Notes: generated by a model not told the origin, from the sequence alone. 64,000 bases of DNA from Fulvivirga marina (GCF_016775155.1 NZ_JAEUGD010000004.1:186001-250000), one strand, 5' to 3'; shown: positions 17,834-27,861, counted from the stretch's first letter. Program-made: numbers and translations.

Positions 17834-18526
17834 CTAGTTGGATTTTCGAACTGAGCCTCCACTACTGCTATCAGTCTGCGATCTTTCGGGGTTTCCTCTA
17901 TATCTAATACTCCCTCCACTACTGGCTCTGGCATCAATTTCTTTTGTAGCTACTACTTTAGCTCCCCCGGCACTGCTTGCCCGCACTTTAACATTTTCCG
18001 ACTCCAGATCAAAGGCATCAACTCCCCCCGCGCTACTCGCGCTTATCTCCAGGTATTTTGCCCTTCCTTTGAGTTCAAGATCTCCCGAGCTTGAAACGGA
18101 GACAGTTACTTCATTCATATTAATACTCACCTCTACATCGGCCGCACTCGAAACATTCACCTCTAACCTATCTCCTTTAATAGTACCTTCAGAAAAAACA
18201 CTAGAGGCCGAGCTTGCTGATATATGGTCCAATTTAACATAAGTAACATACACTTTAACCACATGATGACTATGTCTCCCGGAAGCCAAGTGTATTTTCA
18301 GTCTGCCTCCTGAGACATCTGTAAGAACATCCTCAAGGGAAATTCCTTTCACTTCCAACCTTACACTTTCCTTGGCTCCTTCTTTCAAGTACACATCAAT
18401 AGCCTGCCCTGTTCGTATTTCATGAAATGACCCTACATTCCTAACCTCTGTATCCTGAGCTATAACCCCTGACAAGGTGAATGAGAAAAAGAGCAAAGCC
18501 GACAGTATCAATTTCAATCTGTTCAT
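17834..18526 (-). CDS. Head-GIN (DUF2807) domain secreted protein
   Basis: 230 residues from ATG 18526 (MNRLKLI); 14 extra codons upstream are possible but precede the signal peptide. Cleavage is likely after VIAQ. The mature part is a repetitive right-handed beta-solenoid with SSA/SSG turns about every 17-20 residues (ISASSASSVFSEG, VNVSSAADVEV, VRASSAGGAKV, ARASSGGSIRY), the hallmark of DUF2807. Such proteins occur in the Bacteroidota periplasm or outer membrane; the function is unknown. Confidence 0.9.
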   Translation of the reverse strand: MNRLKLILSALLFFSFTLSGVIAQDTEVRNVGSFHEIRTGQAIDVYLKEGAKESVRLEVKGISLEDVLTDVSGGRLKIHLASGRHSHHVVKVYVTYVKLDHISASSASSVFSEGTIKGDRLEVNVSSAADVEVSINMNEVTVSVSSSGDLELKGRAKYLEISASSAGGVDAFDLESENVKVRASSAGGAKVVATKEIDARASSGGSIRYRGNPERSQTDSSSGGSVRKSN

Positions 18527-18568
18527 ATATTCTAATTTTAATAACCACCCTAAAGACAGACAAAACAT

Positions 18569-18898
18569 CTTTGGGTTGCACCAATCAAAAATAATATAAC
18601 TCAGAATGGTGTAAACAAAACGGAGCTAAGATACCCATTTTGTGATTAAACACACTAGTTATTTTTACACTATGGCGAGTTTAGAATCTAACGAATCTCA
18701 AAGCCCATATCACCCCTTAATGGCTAACAGGCCAAAAATACCACCTACTAAAAGTCAAATACTTTATTAGCTTCAATAGTTTTCTTTTTACTAATGGGTG
18801 TAATAATTAATATTTTTTTTGATTATATTGGATGGAGTTATTTCATAACTTCGTACACAAATTTTTTGTAGATATAGATAAACAACACTTTTTAAAAA
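18569..18898. other. Intergenic region between divergent genes
   Basis: About 330 bp between the GIN gene and the TerB-like gene. I see no ORF with coding character, no strong hairpin and no exact TAnnTTTG box. It should contain both divergent promoters. Confidence 0.4.
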
Positions 18899-19294
18899 AT
18901 GGTTAAGGAACAATTAAATGTACTGATTCAGTTGGCTGCAAGTGATAACCAGGTTGCAGAAAAGGAGGCTAAGTTAATTCATATGATAGGTCAGTCAAAT
19001 GGTCTAACTAAAGATGATATAGATGAAATGCTTAAAAACCCTGGTCACCCTATAGGAAACCTCAATACACTTACTGATGATCAAAAATTTGAGCATTTAT
19101 ACCATGTTGTCCAACTCATGAAAGTTGATGGGCAGGTTTTTAAGAGTGAGATAGTTTTTTGTGAAGATATAGCTACAAGGCTGGGATATAAAAAAGGAGT
19201 AATTGGAGAGTTATCATCAAAAATATTCAGCGACCCGTCAATCACCTCGGACAGGGACCGATTAAAACAACGTGCCCAAAGATACCTTCGATAA
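18899..19294 (+). CDS. TerB-like domain protein
   Basis: 131 residues, all helical, with the TerB pattern of an acidic N-terminal helix (LIQLAASDNQVAEKEAKLI) and a second copy-like helix (LMKVDGQVFKSEIVFCEDIA) presenting Asp/Glu side chains that bind metal in TerB relatives. It is cytoplasmic and stands alone; no TerC, TerD or TerZ gene lies nearby, so tellurite resistance should not be assumed. A terminator follows that lies inside the convergent gene. Confidence 0.75.
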   Translation: MVKEQLNVLIQLAASDNQVAEKEAKLIHMIGQSNGLTKDDIDEMLKNPGHPIGNLNTLTDDQKFEHLYHVVQLMKVDGQVFKSEIVFCEDIATRLGYKKGVIGELSSKIFSDPSITSDRDRLKQRAQRYLR

Positions 19295-19312
19295 CTAGGA
19301 TAAGAAATAGAA

Positions 19313-20428
19313 CTAACCGGGCAAGTCCCGGTTTTTTTGTGCGTAGTGATCCACAAAATCTCCGCCAGGTGTCATATAGTAGCCCATAGCCTCTGCTGTT
19401 AAACAGGAATGAATAGGCAAAACAGTTAGGACATCTCCAATATCTACAGCATCAAACTCCTCCTTCTCCAGTTTCACTATACCATGTTCCTGCGACAAGC
19501 TTTTTACATAGGCTCCATTGTCTGGAATCCCCCAACCGGACCTCTCCTGCCGCACTACCATGCCAAAAATATCTTTCCCTTCCCAGTTTTCACTATCCTT
19601 TGAAAAATGAACAGCACCTCCATAGATGCATACTTCGCTAGTATGTACATTCTTCGAAACCACTGGACAAACCATGGCCACTGCAATATCTGAAGACACA
19701 CATGATCCAATAAAAACCTGCATCAGGTCATAAAACACAAAATTACCAGGACTGATAGCATTGATGCCGGTAAAATCCTCACCAACACTACATGTTGGTG
19801 TATCTCCAATACATATTTCCAAGTCGGGGGACAGGTCATTTATGCGCTCTTTCACTTCTATAATTCTTTTCTTAGTAAGCGAAAATATAGTATGAATATC
19901 TTCTTTTGACTGAGCATTATAAGAGTGTCCTGCATGACTGTAAACTCCTTTGAGAGATAATTTTCCTGACTTATTTATTGCCTTGGCTATTTCTTTTACA
20001 ACATCTGTATCATCAAACCTTACACCAGTTCTTCCCGCTCCTGTATCAATTTCTATATACACAAAAACATGATGAGCAAGTTGTTTCTCCAGTGCATTAA
20101 TAGCTTCAATATTATCAACCAGCAAATTGAGTTTTACCTTAGCTGCCAACTCATTGATCTCATCAAATTGCAAAACGTTGAGAGGGAATGCCACTGTAAT
20201 TTCAGACCAACCAGCCTCTTCAAAATATTTTGCCATGCCTAAAGATGAAACGGTAATAGCCTCAACTCCCCTTTCTTTGAACCACTCTCCTATTAATTTT
20301 GATTGATGTGTTTTGAAATGAGGCCTGAATTTCAACCCATTACTTTCCACTTTTTGAAGCATTCTCTCAATATTAGCCTTGCACTTCTGCTCATCTATTA
20401 GCAAGGTTGGTTTGCTTATTTTCATCAA
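19313..20428 (-). CDS. D-threonine aldolase / D-serine dehydratase family PLP enzyme
   Basis: 371 residues (ATG at 20428, second ATG one codon later). An alanine-racemase-type PLP barrel starts at residue 5 with Lys39 in RPHFKTHQS as the Schiff-base lysine. The C-terminal beta domain has His340 and Cys342 in IHSCLTAEAM, the divalent metal site of the DSD1/D-threonine aldolase family. The likely reaction is cleavage or dehydration of a D-beta-hydroxy amino acid; the exact substrate cannot be read from sequence. The last codons form the terminator of the convergent gene. Confidence 0.9.
   Translation of the reverse strand: MMKISKPTLLIDEQKCKANIERMLQKVESNGLKFRPHFKTHQSKLIGEWFKERGVEAITVSSLGMAKYFEEAGWSEITVAFPLNVLQFDEINELAAKVKLNLLVDNIEAINALEKQLAHHVFVYIEIDTGAGRTGVRFDDTDVVKEIAKAINKSGKLSLKGVYSHAGHSYNAQSKEDIHTIFSLTKKRIIEVKERINDLSPDLEICIGDTPTCSVGEDFTGINAISPGNFVFYDLMQVFIGSCVSSDIAVAMVCPVVSKNVHTSEVCIYGGAVHFSKDSENWEGKDIFGMVVRQERSGWGIPDNGAYVKSLSQEHGIVKLEKEEFDAVDIGDVLTVLPIHSCLTAEAMGYYMTPGGDFVDHYAQKNRDLPG
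19315..19338 (+). terminator. Terminator of the TerB-like gene, inside the opposite gene's 3' end
   Basis: AACCGGG (19315-19321) and CCCGGTT (19327-19333) with loop CAAGT, followed by a T run to 19338. It ends plus-strand transcription, and the same bases encode the C-terminal residues DLPG of the D-amino-acid enzyme. Confidence 0.85.
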
Positions 20429-20453
20429 TCAAGCTGACTTAAAAGGATTAGAA

Positions 20454-21062
20454 TTATTTTTTTGCCGGCACCAGAGGCACTGATATCCGTACTTTTTCCC
20501 ACGACATATCAATCGAACTTTCTGTAACATCATACTGCAACCTTTCCTGAACCTCTTCAGTCCATTGAGGTTGCACATTCACTCTGACTACATCGTGTTC
20601 TTTGTTATAGTTATAAGCACCCCAAGCTCCATGCTCTTCTCTACTCCAGTCCGTATTGACAATAGCCACCCAGTCTTTATTTTTATTTGGGATCAGGTAG
20701 AAGCCATATTTGCCTGCTGGTACGACTACGCCCCCAATTACAATATCTTCGTTAAACTCCAGTGCAGTAGTTTCATTGGCTCCGGCTCTCCAGACCTTAC
20801 CGTATGCCTCAAGCCCTCCCCATATCTTACGTTCTTTTACACCAGGCGAACCATAATCCACACTTACCTTCACACTCCCAATTTTACCCTCAACCAATCG
20901 TCTTGGGCTGGCAATTGCAGGCTTTTCATCTACTTGCCCTGCCGCTGTTGAAACACTATCTTCCATATTTGACTGATGGGATGTTTCGCCAGAATTACAA
21001 GCTACTGCTACCACAGCAACAACCGTTACACTTAGTCTAATGACTCCTTTTTTAAATAACAT
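20454..21062 (-). CDS. DUF2911 lipoprotein
   Basis: 202 residues with a lipobox AVAC at Cys22. After a short Ser/Glu-rich linker the DUF2911 domain covers about residues 50-200, with family motifs DYGSPGVKERKIWG, WRAGANETT and PAGKYGFYLIP. The domain is common in Bacteroidota and has no assigned function. The gene is 48 bp downstream of the amidohydrolase lipoprotein gene, likely one transcript. Confidence 0.9.
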   Translation of the reverse strand: MLFKKGVIRLSVTVVAVVAVACNSGETSHQSNMEDSVSTAAGQVDEKPAIASPRRLVEGKIGSVKVSVDYGSPGVKERKIWGGLEAYGKVWRAGANETTALEFNEDIVIGGVVVPAGKYGFYLIPNKNKDWVAIVNTDWSREEHGAWGAYNYNKEHDVVRVNVQPQWTEEVQERLQYDVTESSIDMSWEKVRISVPLVPAKK

Positions 21063-21110
21063 TAGTGATTAAAATTTATTACCATCGAATATGACCAATA
21101 TTTCATATAA

Positions 21111-22847
21111 CTACAAATCAACTTTGCTGTAAACTATATTTCCACCTACAATTGTCATTTCAACAGTAGTTTTCAATAAGTCCTCCTCTGGGACACTCAT
21201 AATGTCTTGGGATAAAATTGTAAAGTCCGCTAATTTTCCTTCTTCAATAGACCCCTTGATACTTTCCTCAAAGGCACCGTAAGCTGCATCAAGCGTGTAT
21301 GATCTCAGGGCCTGCTCCCTAGTCATTTTTTGCTCCGGCTCATAGCCACCTTCAGGAGAACCCTCTAGCGTTTTTCTACTAACACTTGCATAAAAACATG
21401 CTATAGGGTTTATCGGCTCTACAGGCACATCCGTACCATTAATTATGCGAGATCCTGATTTAAGAAGTTCCTGCCATACATATGCTCCTTCCTTTATACG
21501 TTTTTCTCCGAGCCTGTCTATTGCCCACGGACGATCTGAAGACATATGAATAGCCTGCATAGCAGGTATTACTCCCAACGCAGCAAATCTAGGAATATCA
21601 TCGGAATGAAGATGCTGCGCATGTTCTATCCTGAAACGATGATTAACAGCTGCCTCAGAATTTTCCTTAAAAGCCTTTTCATATCTATCTAAAATTTCTT
21701 TATTAGCCCTATCTCCTATAGCATGAGAACATACCTGGAAGCCACTTTTCAACGCCTTTTGGGCAGTTTCATAAACAAATTCCATGGGAAGCGTTTCGTG
21801 CCCAAAATGCCCAGGTCTGTCAGTATACTCTTCTAACAACCAGGCCCCGCGAGACCCCAGAGCACCATCACAATTTAGCTTTACTGACCTGATCGTCAAC
21901 AAATGGTCTACTGTATCTATTTCAGGACCTTTCTTGTACCACTCGTCAAGCAATGCTCTATCCCAGCCTGTGAGCATCACATACAGCCTTACTCCAAGGG
22001 TACCTTTTTCTTTCGCTGCTTTAAACAATGATATATGTTCTTTTCCAACACCGGCATCATGAAAACTGGTTATCCCTTGAGCATGGCAGGCCTTGATGGC
22101 CATTTCCAATGCCTGCCTATCCTTTTCCGGAGTGGTCTGGGGAATATGCTGTGCAATCAGTCTCATGGCTGTTTCATTAAATATACCTGTAGGATTACCC
22201 AACTCATCTCTGATAATCTCCCCGCCTTCCACATCATTTGCTTTCATACTTTCATTAGACATCTGTAGTACACCAGCTATTTCCATAGCTTTGACATTAG
22301 CAAAACCTGCATGTCCACTGGCATGTCTTAAAAACACCGGATTATCAGGTGAGATCTTGCTCAATTTATGATGCGTCTGAAAGCCTTTTACAGATGGTTC
22401 AGGTGCAGGTGTCCATTTGCTTTGATGCCAGCCTCGACCAGTGATCCACTGCCCTGGCTGAGCTTTGGCAACAGCTTCTTTCACACGTTCCACAAGCTCA
22501 TCATAACTTTTCACATCAATCAAATTAAGATTGAGTTCATTGTAACCAAGCCCCATAAAATGTCCATGCCCCTCTATTAGTCCCGGCGTCATGGTTTTCC
22601 CATGTAAATCAACAACCTGAGTCGAATCCCCTTTATATTTTTCTGCCATCTTCAACCTTCCTGCAAATATGATCTTATCTTCTTTAACAGCTACGGCCTC
22701 AACTTGAGGTTGATTTGCATCCATAGTATAAATAGTGCCACCTTCGATAATAATATCAGCAGTAACCCTTTCTTTCTCTTGGCTGCACGAGAAAATTAGT
22801 AACACACTGAATAGATAAACAGTTAATGTTTTCTGATTTAACTTCAT
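21111..22847 (-). CDS. Amidohydrolase lipoprotein (YtcJ-like)
   Basis: 578 residues, lipobox IFSC with Cys21. A split beta domain flanks a TIM barrel with the metal motif EGHGH (HxH), a later SHAIGD and RIEHAQH, and a distal NGTDVPVEP carrying the conserved Asp. This matches amidohydrolase family 3 proteins such as YtcJ. The lipidation signal places it in the periplasm, probably at the outer membrane. The substrate is not predictable; N-acyl or carbamoyl compounds are typical for the family. Confidence 0.92.
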   Translation of the reverse strand: MKLNQKTLTVYLFSVLLIFSCSQEKERVTADIIIEGGTIYTMDANQPQVEAVAVKEDKIIFAGRLKMAEKYKGDSTQVVDLHGKTMTPGLIEGHGHFMGLGYNELNLNLIDVKSYDELVERVKEAVAKAQPGQWITGRGWHQSKWTPAPEPSVKGFQTHHKLSKISPDNPVFLRHASGHAGFANVKAMEIAGVLQMSNESMKANDVEGGEIIRDELGNPTGIFNETAMRLIAQHIPQTTPEKDRQALEMAIKACHAQGITSFHDAGVGKEHISLFKAAKEKGTLGVRLYVMLTGWDRALLDEWYKKGPEIDTVDHLLTIRSVKLNCDGALGSRGAWLLEEYTDRPGHFGHETLPMEFVYETAQKALKSGFQVCSHAIGDRANKEILDRYEKAFKENSEAAVNHRFRIEHAQHLHSDDIPRFAALGVIPAMQAIHMSSDRPWAIDRLGEKRIKEGAYVWQELLKSGSRIINGTDVPVEPINPIACFYASVSRKTLEGSPEGGYEPEQKMTREQALRSYTLDAAYGAFEESIKGSIEEGKLADFTILSQDIMSVPEEDLLKTTVEMTIVGGNIVYSKVDL

Positions 22848-22930
22848 AAATTTTAATTTACCTTCGGATTCGAATAGTTGGCCTTTAATTTACCATTGAA
22901 TTTTTAATTTACTAACTACAAACCTCTGAT

Positions 22931-23635
22931 ATGACTTTTAAAATATTTAAACGGTCGATAATAGCTATCCTCTTTTTAATCATGCTTTCCAATAGTACTC
23001 TTCGAGCTCAGGAGGTAGGTCTTTCATTCTCCTATTTCCTTCCTAAAAATGGCTATTTTTCCACACCTATTAGCCCTTTCTCTATACGAGGACTGGGAGT
23101 AGAACTTAATCGCTACTTTGCCTTGCAAACGGGAGCTTCCTTATACAGAATGAGTGGTTTAAATGTAAAAGATATTGATGATTTTGAAACAAAAGACGCA
23201 ATTCTCGGTCCGAACTTTACCCTTTTAGTACCTGTAGAGTTGGTGCTACAGTTTGTAGGTAACACTCAGGAATTTCGTATTAAGGGTGGTGGCTTCGGGT
23301 TTTACGGTTTTGACAATAAACTAAATTACGGTAACCTGGATAAGGCCATTCGCAAGTATGAAGGTTGGGATGTCGCCAATTCTAACTTTGATTACAAGCA
23401 TGGGATTGGGCTGGGGTATTATTTTGGCGCCGAGTATATTGTTTATGTCACTCGACAGTGGGGCCTCTCTCTGGAAGCTAATTATTTCATTGGTGATGCT
23501 GACCTCGGCATGAATGGAAGCTATACCGGAGGATCTCAAGGAGGGTCTTTAACCACTAAAACCGTGGATTATGAGGACTCCAAAGTAGATTTTACGGGTT
23601 TAGAAATCTCCATAGGAATATTGATCACACAATAA
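22931..23635 (+). CDS. Outer-membrane beta-barrel-like protein
   Basis: 234 residues. A signal peptide ends near LRAQ (residue 27). The mature chain is made of alternating aromatic/Gly strands (VGLSFSYFLP, FALQTGASLYRM, FRIKGGGFGFYGF, HGIGLGYYFGAEY, GLSLEANYFIGDAD) consistent with an 8-stranded barrel. The family is not recognised. A hairpin follows the stop. Confidence 0.75.
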   Translation: MTFKIFKRSIIAILFLIMLSNSTLRAQEVGLSFSYFLPKNGYFSTPISPFSIRGLGVELNRYFALQTGASLYRMSGLNVKDIDDFETKDAILGPNFTLLVPVELVLQFVGNTQEFRIKGGGFGFYGFDNKLNYGNLDKAIRKYEGWDVANSNFDYKHGIGLGYYFGAEYIVYVTRQWGLSLEANYFIGDADLGMNGSYTGGSQGGSLTTKTVDYEDSKVDFTGLEISIGILITQ

Positions 23636-23647
23636 TTACAACCATAT

Positions 23648-23682
23648 CAGGAAAGGGGGATCGAACTTGCCTCCTTTTCCTG
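23648..23682 (+). terminator. Stem-loop after the barrel protein gene
   Basis: CAGGAAAGGGGG and CCTCCTTTTCCTG pair over 12 positions with two G-U pairs and a 10-nt loop, starting 12 bp after the stop. The downstream T run is weak, so termination may be partial. Confidence 0.5.
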
Positions 23683-23780
23683 TTCATAGCACCGACCAGC
23701 AGTAAAATTGTTCAAAAAGTTAACTTCTTACCTATTCCACTTTAGGCAAATACAATCTCTAAAATAGTTTCAACGTTGGA

Positions 23781-25943
23781 TTAATTACTGACTATGGTTG
23801 GGTCTCCAACCCCTGTAATCTCTATTTCTGTTCTCCTGTTGATTTCCCTTCCATCTTTCTCATCATCATTTGATACTAGAGGACGCTCCTCACCAAACCC
23901 CTTTGCGGATAATCTTCCCGCATCTATGCCGTTAGCAATGAGGTAGTCAACCACCGCCTGTGCCCTTTTCTTTGAAAGCACTTTATTATAAACGGAATTA
24001 CCGACATTATCCGTATGCCCGTTAATTTGCACCTGCAAAAGTGCATTTTCTGACAAAAGTTCTTTAATCCCGTCAAGTTCAGCAAGCGACTCTGTTCTTA
24101 AATCTGATTTACCTATATCAAAAAAGATATTCTTCAGTACTACCTTTGATCCTACTTTAGCTTTTTGAAGAATGATGTGGGTATCTATCTCCTGAAATTC
24201 GTGAAAAGCCGGCAAGTCGAAGTTAATGGAATTGAACAGGTAACCCAATTTACTCGTTGACACACCATAGTTACCACCATGAGGTATGATCAACTCAAAC
24301 TCTCCTGTATTGGGGTCAGAAGTAAGTTCAGCAATCATGGTATTAGTTTCATTGTTCATCAGCCTTAGCCTGGCGTACAATGGCTTGGCTGTTGAAGCGT
24401 CAATTACCTTACCCTTCAAAATTGTAACCACTTTCAAGTCCTTTTGCATCTTTACAAGATCCTCATCATAGTATTTGACAGATGCTTTTTCCTCCCCCTT
24501 AACAACTGCTTCTTCCTCTTTAACAACATCCACAGGTATGACAGGGCTTGTGGTCGCTACTATATCCTCTGTCTCAGGCTCAGTTTCAGGCTGAGCCTGT
24601 ATCAGTGGTTCAGGTTTAGTCTCAGCTATTATTTCCTCAGCTATCATCTCCTCCTCCCGAAAAGGCTTTGTTTTTGGCTTCATGGCCTGTTCTATGTCGA
24701 TGGAATAGATATCGGCCATTCCCTCTCCTTCCGGTCGTAATGACGCATAATATGCTCTTTTACGATCCGGAGTGATAACAAAATAGTTATCATTAAATAC
24801 AGTATTAATTGGATACCCCATATTAACAGGCTCCTGAAAAACACCATCTTTAATATCACTGTAGAAAATATCATGACTTCCCATTCCTAGGTGACCATTG
24901 GAACCAAAGTAAAGTGTTTTCCCATCGGGATGAATATATGGTGCATCTTCTCCCAGTGGGGTATTGATAACCGGACCGAGATTCACGGCTTCTCCCCACT
25001 CTCCGTTTTCATTTAGCTCACTTTTGTATATATCCAGATCTCCCATACCACCGGCTCTGTCACTTGTAAAGTAAAGCGTCTTTCCATCAGCAGTTATAGA
25101 AGCTGCTGTTTCCCAAAAAAAAGTATTGATATTATCATTTAGTGGTTCAGGTTTTGTCCACTCTCCATCCACATATTTTGAAACATAAATATCACCCCCT
25201 CCTTTTTCATAATACAAAAACAGCATTTTCCCATCTGGTGAAATAGATGCTGCTGCATCATGGTATTTTATATTAACTCCCCCTCCAATTTTTTCAGGTT
25301 TACTCCAGATACCTTCGACGAGATGTGACACATAAATATCTTCATAATATGTACCGTCACTAAGCCTCAGACCTCCGGTTGACCCCGGCCTGTTGGAAGT
25401 GAGGATCATGGATTTTCCATTGTTATATATCAATGGGGTATAGTCATTGAACCTTGAATTGATATTTTTCCCCATGTTCTCTACATCTGCATTCAGAGGA
25501 TTTCGGATAAGGGAATCTCCAAAGATGCATTCTCTGATCTTATAATCAGCAACATTAGCCCTTTTCTTATTTCTCTCCTTATAACGGGCAAAAGCGGCTT
25601 TGGCCTCTGCAAAACGATGGTGATATTGATAGGCCATTCCAAGATAATATTCTACCTCGGAATCTATACGGGGATTTAGTTTATAAACTTTCTCTATATA
25701 TTTAAGAGCTTCCTTCTTATCGTTTCCTGCCAGATATGCTAACCCCAGACGATATGTTGCCTTGGCATTACCTGGCTTTTGTCGTATAGCTTTTCGAAAA
25801 TTAACTGCTGCACGGTGGTAATCACCTATTTTATAATACCGATTTGCTTTTTTATAATAGTCATTGAAGCTCTGAGCAAGCAGAACACTACTTAAGCAAA
25901 ACAATATAGTCGTTATGATGATCTTTACCCCTCTCATTATCAT
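23781..25943 (-). CDS. PorE-like protein: TPR, propeller, CRD and OmpA domains
   Basis: 720 residues. Signal peptide about 1-24 (ending LLAQ), TPR repeats 25-130, a WD40-like/PD40 beta-propeller about 160-410 with repeated SPDGK/ADGKTLYF motifs, an acidic Pro/Glu/Thr linker 415-500, a carboxypeptidase-regulatory-like domain 505-595, and a C-terminal OmpA peptidoglycan-binding domain 605-715 (NGHTDNVGN, LSKKRAQAVVDYL, GREINRRTEI). This order matches PorE of the Porphyromonas type IX secretion system, which ties the machine to peptidoglycan. Bacteroidota carry several paralogues, so orthology is unproven. Confidence 0.85.
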   Translation of the reverse strand: MIMRGVKIIITTILFCLSSVLLAQSFNDYYKKANRYYKIGDYHRAAVNFRKAIRQKPGNAKATYRLGLAYLAGNDKKEALKYIEKVYKLNPRIDSEVEYYLGMAYQYHHRFAEAKAAFARYKERNKKRANVADYKIRECIFGDSLIRNPLNADVENMGKNINSRFNDYTPLIYNNGKSMILTSNRPGSTGGLRLSDGTYYEDIYVSHLVEGIWSKPEKIGGGVNIKYHDAAASISPDGKMLFLYYEKGGGDIYVSKYVDGEWTKPEPLNDNINTFFWETAASITADGKTLYFTSDRAGGMGDLDIYKSELNENGEWGEAVNLGPVINTPLGEDAPYIHPDGKTLYFGSNGHLGMGSHDIFYSDIKDGVFQEPVNMGYPINTVFNDNYFVITPDRKRAYYASLRPEGEGMADIYSIDIEQAMKPKTKPFREEEMIAEEIIAETKPEPLIQAQPETEPETEDIVATTSPVIPVDVVKEEEAVVKGEEKASVKYYDEDLVKMQKDLKVVTILKGKVIDASTAKPLYARLRLMNNETNTMIAELTSDPNTGEFELIIPHGGNYGVSTSKLGYLFNSINFDLPAFHEFQEIDTHIILQKAKVGSKVVLKNIFFDIGKSDLRTESLAELDGIKELLSENALLQVQINGHTDNVGNSVYNKVLSKKRAQAVVDYLIANGIDAGRLSAKGFGEERPLVSNDDEKDGREINRRTEIEITGVGDPTIVSN

Positions 25944-26005
25944 TGTAATATTACATTGATATTATACTGTCTATGGTCATCAAATAACATAAAACTTTTA
26001 TCAGA

Positions 26006-26030
26006 GCCCGCCAATTATGAACTAGCGGGC
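26006..26030 (-). terminator. Hairpin downstream of the ABC exporter operon
   Basis: GCCCGC (26006-26011) and GCGGGC (26025-26030) form a 6-bp G+C stem. A second weak stem, CAAAAT/ATTTTG, lies at 26032-26047. They are about 120 bp past the permease stop on the minus strand, with only a broken T run. Confidence 0.4.
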
Positions 26031-26168
26031 GCAAAATAGAAATTTTGGCTTACTTTATCAAATAGGATCGGGACTAGTATTGTTACAGAAAGGTAAAATA
26101 TGATTTTTACCTGCACAAAGGTAATATAAAGTTAACAAACAAAACATCATACTGCAAAAATTACAGAA

Positions 26169-26969
26169 TTATAGGTCGCTGGTTTTCAATTTATAATGAA
26201 TAGCATAAATAAATATTAAGAGATAACCTACTACCACACCCACAGCCGACATACTAACAAAATCCTGAATCTCCTGGAACCAGTATTTGGCAAATGGAAA
26301 CTCAATGAGGTTGTTAATGGCGTGTAAAGGAAAATACTCTGCAATAAAAACGAATGACTCTGGCAAATATGCTGATATGGCATATTCTATAGGTGTATAA
26401 AGCAACAATATGAATATTGTAAGTGCAGACCTCTTCAGCAAAACAGTTAGCAGAAATGCAAACACCATATAAGTAAACAAGTCAAGAAAATATGCAAACA
26501 CAAACTCAATACCAATAAAGGTATCTGCAAAGTCTAATTCGGGAGTATAGATGACCCCTGTAAGCAAGCCGGTAACAAACACAAAAAGTGTTGAACCCAA
26601 ACTCAACAGTAAAATGGTAAATAGCTTTGATTTAATAAAATCAATTCTACTCATGCCATCAATAATATTTTGCCTTATAGTCTTATAACTATACTCGTTG
26701 GAAATCGATATAATTACCACAATAGCCAAAAATATTTTTAAAAATGTATAAACATAGGTGATGTTCTGCCAAATATCCGGGAAGTGAAGCACGGGAATCC
26801 GCATTGGATCAAAGCCTTCAAACTCCGCCCCTTTGACTTTCAACCATTTTAAAAATTCCATTACTGACACTGGAATACTGAAAATCAACAGTCCATACAT
26901 GATATTAAGCACCCAGAAGGCCCGGTAATTCGTCAGTTTTTTAAGATCTATTCGTAATAATCTAAGCAT
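26169..26969 (-). CDS. ABC-2 type transporter permease
   Basis: 266 residues with six predicted membrane helices and the YSYKTIRQNIIDGMSR cytoplasmic loop typical of ABC-2 permeases. It overlaps the ATPase gene by 8 nt, so the two form one exporter at the inner membrane. The cargo is unknown; the family includes lipid, antibiotic and bacteriocin-type exporters. Confidence 0.9.
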   Translation of the reverse strand: MLRLLRIDLKKLTNYRAFWVLNIMYGLLIFSIPVSVMEFLKWLKVKGAEFEGFDPMRIPVLHFPDIWQNITYVYTFLKIFLAIVVIISISNEYSYKTIRQNIIDGMSRIDFIKSKLFTILLLSLGSTLFVFVTGLLTGVIYTPELDFADTFIGIEFVFAYFLDLFTYMVFAFLLTVLLKRSALTIFILLLYTPIEYAISAYLPESFVFIAEYFPLHAINNLIEFPFAKYWFQEIQDFVSMSAVGVVVGYLLIFIYAIHYKLKTSDL

Positions 26970-27861
26970 TATCTGATTCTGCTAAAAGTTCAAGGAATTG
27001 TTTTTCCAGACTCTTTCTCTGAGTCAAAAGATGTGATACAGTGATACCCTTACTAAAAAGGTATGCGTTTAAATCAGATGCATGGGTATCCTCCACAAGC
27101 GTAACTACAAACTTACCACTCTCTTCCACTATCTTTGTAGCTTTATTATAAACTTCCAGCACCTCCCTAATCTCTGGGGTATCACTCATCACCTCAACAG
27201 ACTCAACTCCCTTATTCACTTCATCTACACTACCAGAATATAATAAGGTGCCCCTTTTCAAAACGCAAAAGTGAGTACATACCTTTTGTACTTCGTCTAA
27301 TAAGTGACTGGCCAGAATGATTGTCTTACCTTCTTTGGCAATTTGCTTGATCAGCTCTCGTATTTCTGCTATTCCCTGAGGATCCAGCCCGTTGGTAGGT
27401 TCATCCAGTATCATTACCTCCGGATCGCACAACAGTGCTGATGCGATTGAAAGGCGCTGTTTCATTCCAAGAGAATAAGTTCTGAACTTATCAAAACGCC
27501 TCTCATATAACTCCACTTTTTTTAATACTTGATCAATATTTTCTTTTGGAGCCCCCTTTATTTCTGCTACTATCTCAAGATTTTTTGTAGCAGATAGATA
27601 CGGGTAAAATATCGGGGTTTCGAGAATAGCACCTATTTTCTTCCGAACTCCCTTACCCGGAGGCTGGCCAAACCAGCTAAAGCTGCCGCTAGTCTTATTG
27701 ATCACATCTAATAGTATACCGAGTGTAGTAGTTTTTCCACTACCGTTAGGCCCCAGTATACCAAACACATTTCCTCTCTTCACCTCAAGCGACAGGTTCT
27801 TAACTGCAGTTATCCTCCCATATTGCTTAGTGAGGTTATCTATTTTTAAAACTGTATCCAA
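26962..27861 (-). CDS. ABC transporter ATP-binding protein
   Basis: 299 residues. Walker A GPNGSGKTT, signature YSLGMKQRLSIA, Walker B VMILDEPTNGLDP and the switch His in ILASHLLDE are all intact. The C-terminal 80 residues are the regulatory extension common in ABC-2 exporter ATPases. It powers the overlapping permease. Confidence 0.95.
   Translation of the reverse strand: MDTVLKIDNLTKQYGRITAVKNLSLEVKRGNVFGILGPNGSGKTTTLGILLDVINKTSGSFSWFGQPPGKGVRKKIGAILETPIFYPYLSATKNLEIVAEIKGAPKENIDQVLKKVELYERRFDKFRTYSLGMKQRLSIASALLCDPEVMILDEPTNGLDPQGIAEIRELIKQIAKEGKTIILASHLLDEVQKVCTHFCVLKRGTLLYSGSVDEVNKGVESVEVMSDTPEIREVLEVYNKATKIVEESGKFVVTLVEDTHASDLNAYLFSKGITVSHLLTQRKSLEKQFLELLAESDNA

Noticed and set aside
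18899-19294. Tellurite resistance determinant
   Set aside because: Only a TerB-like fold is present, without TerC, TerD or TerZ genes; the domain occurs in many unrelated roles.
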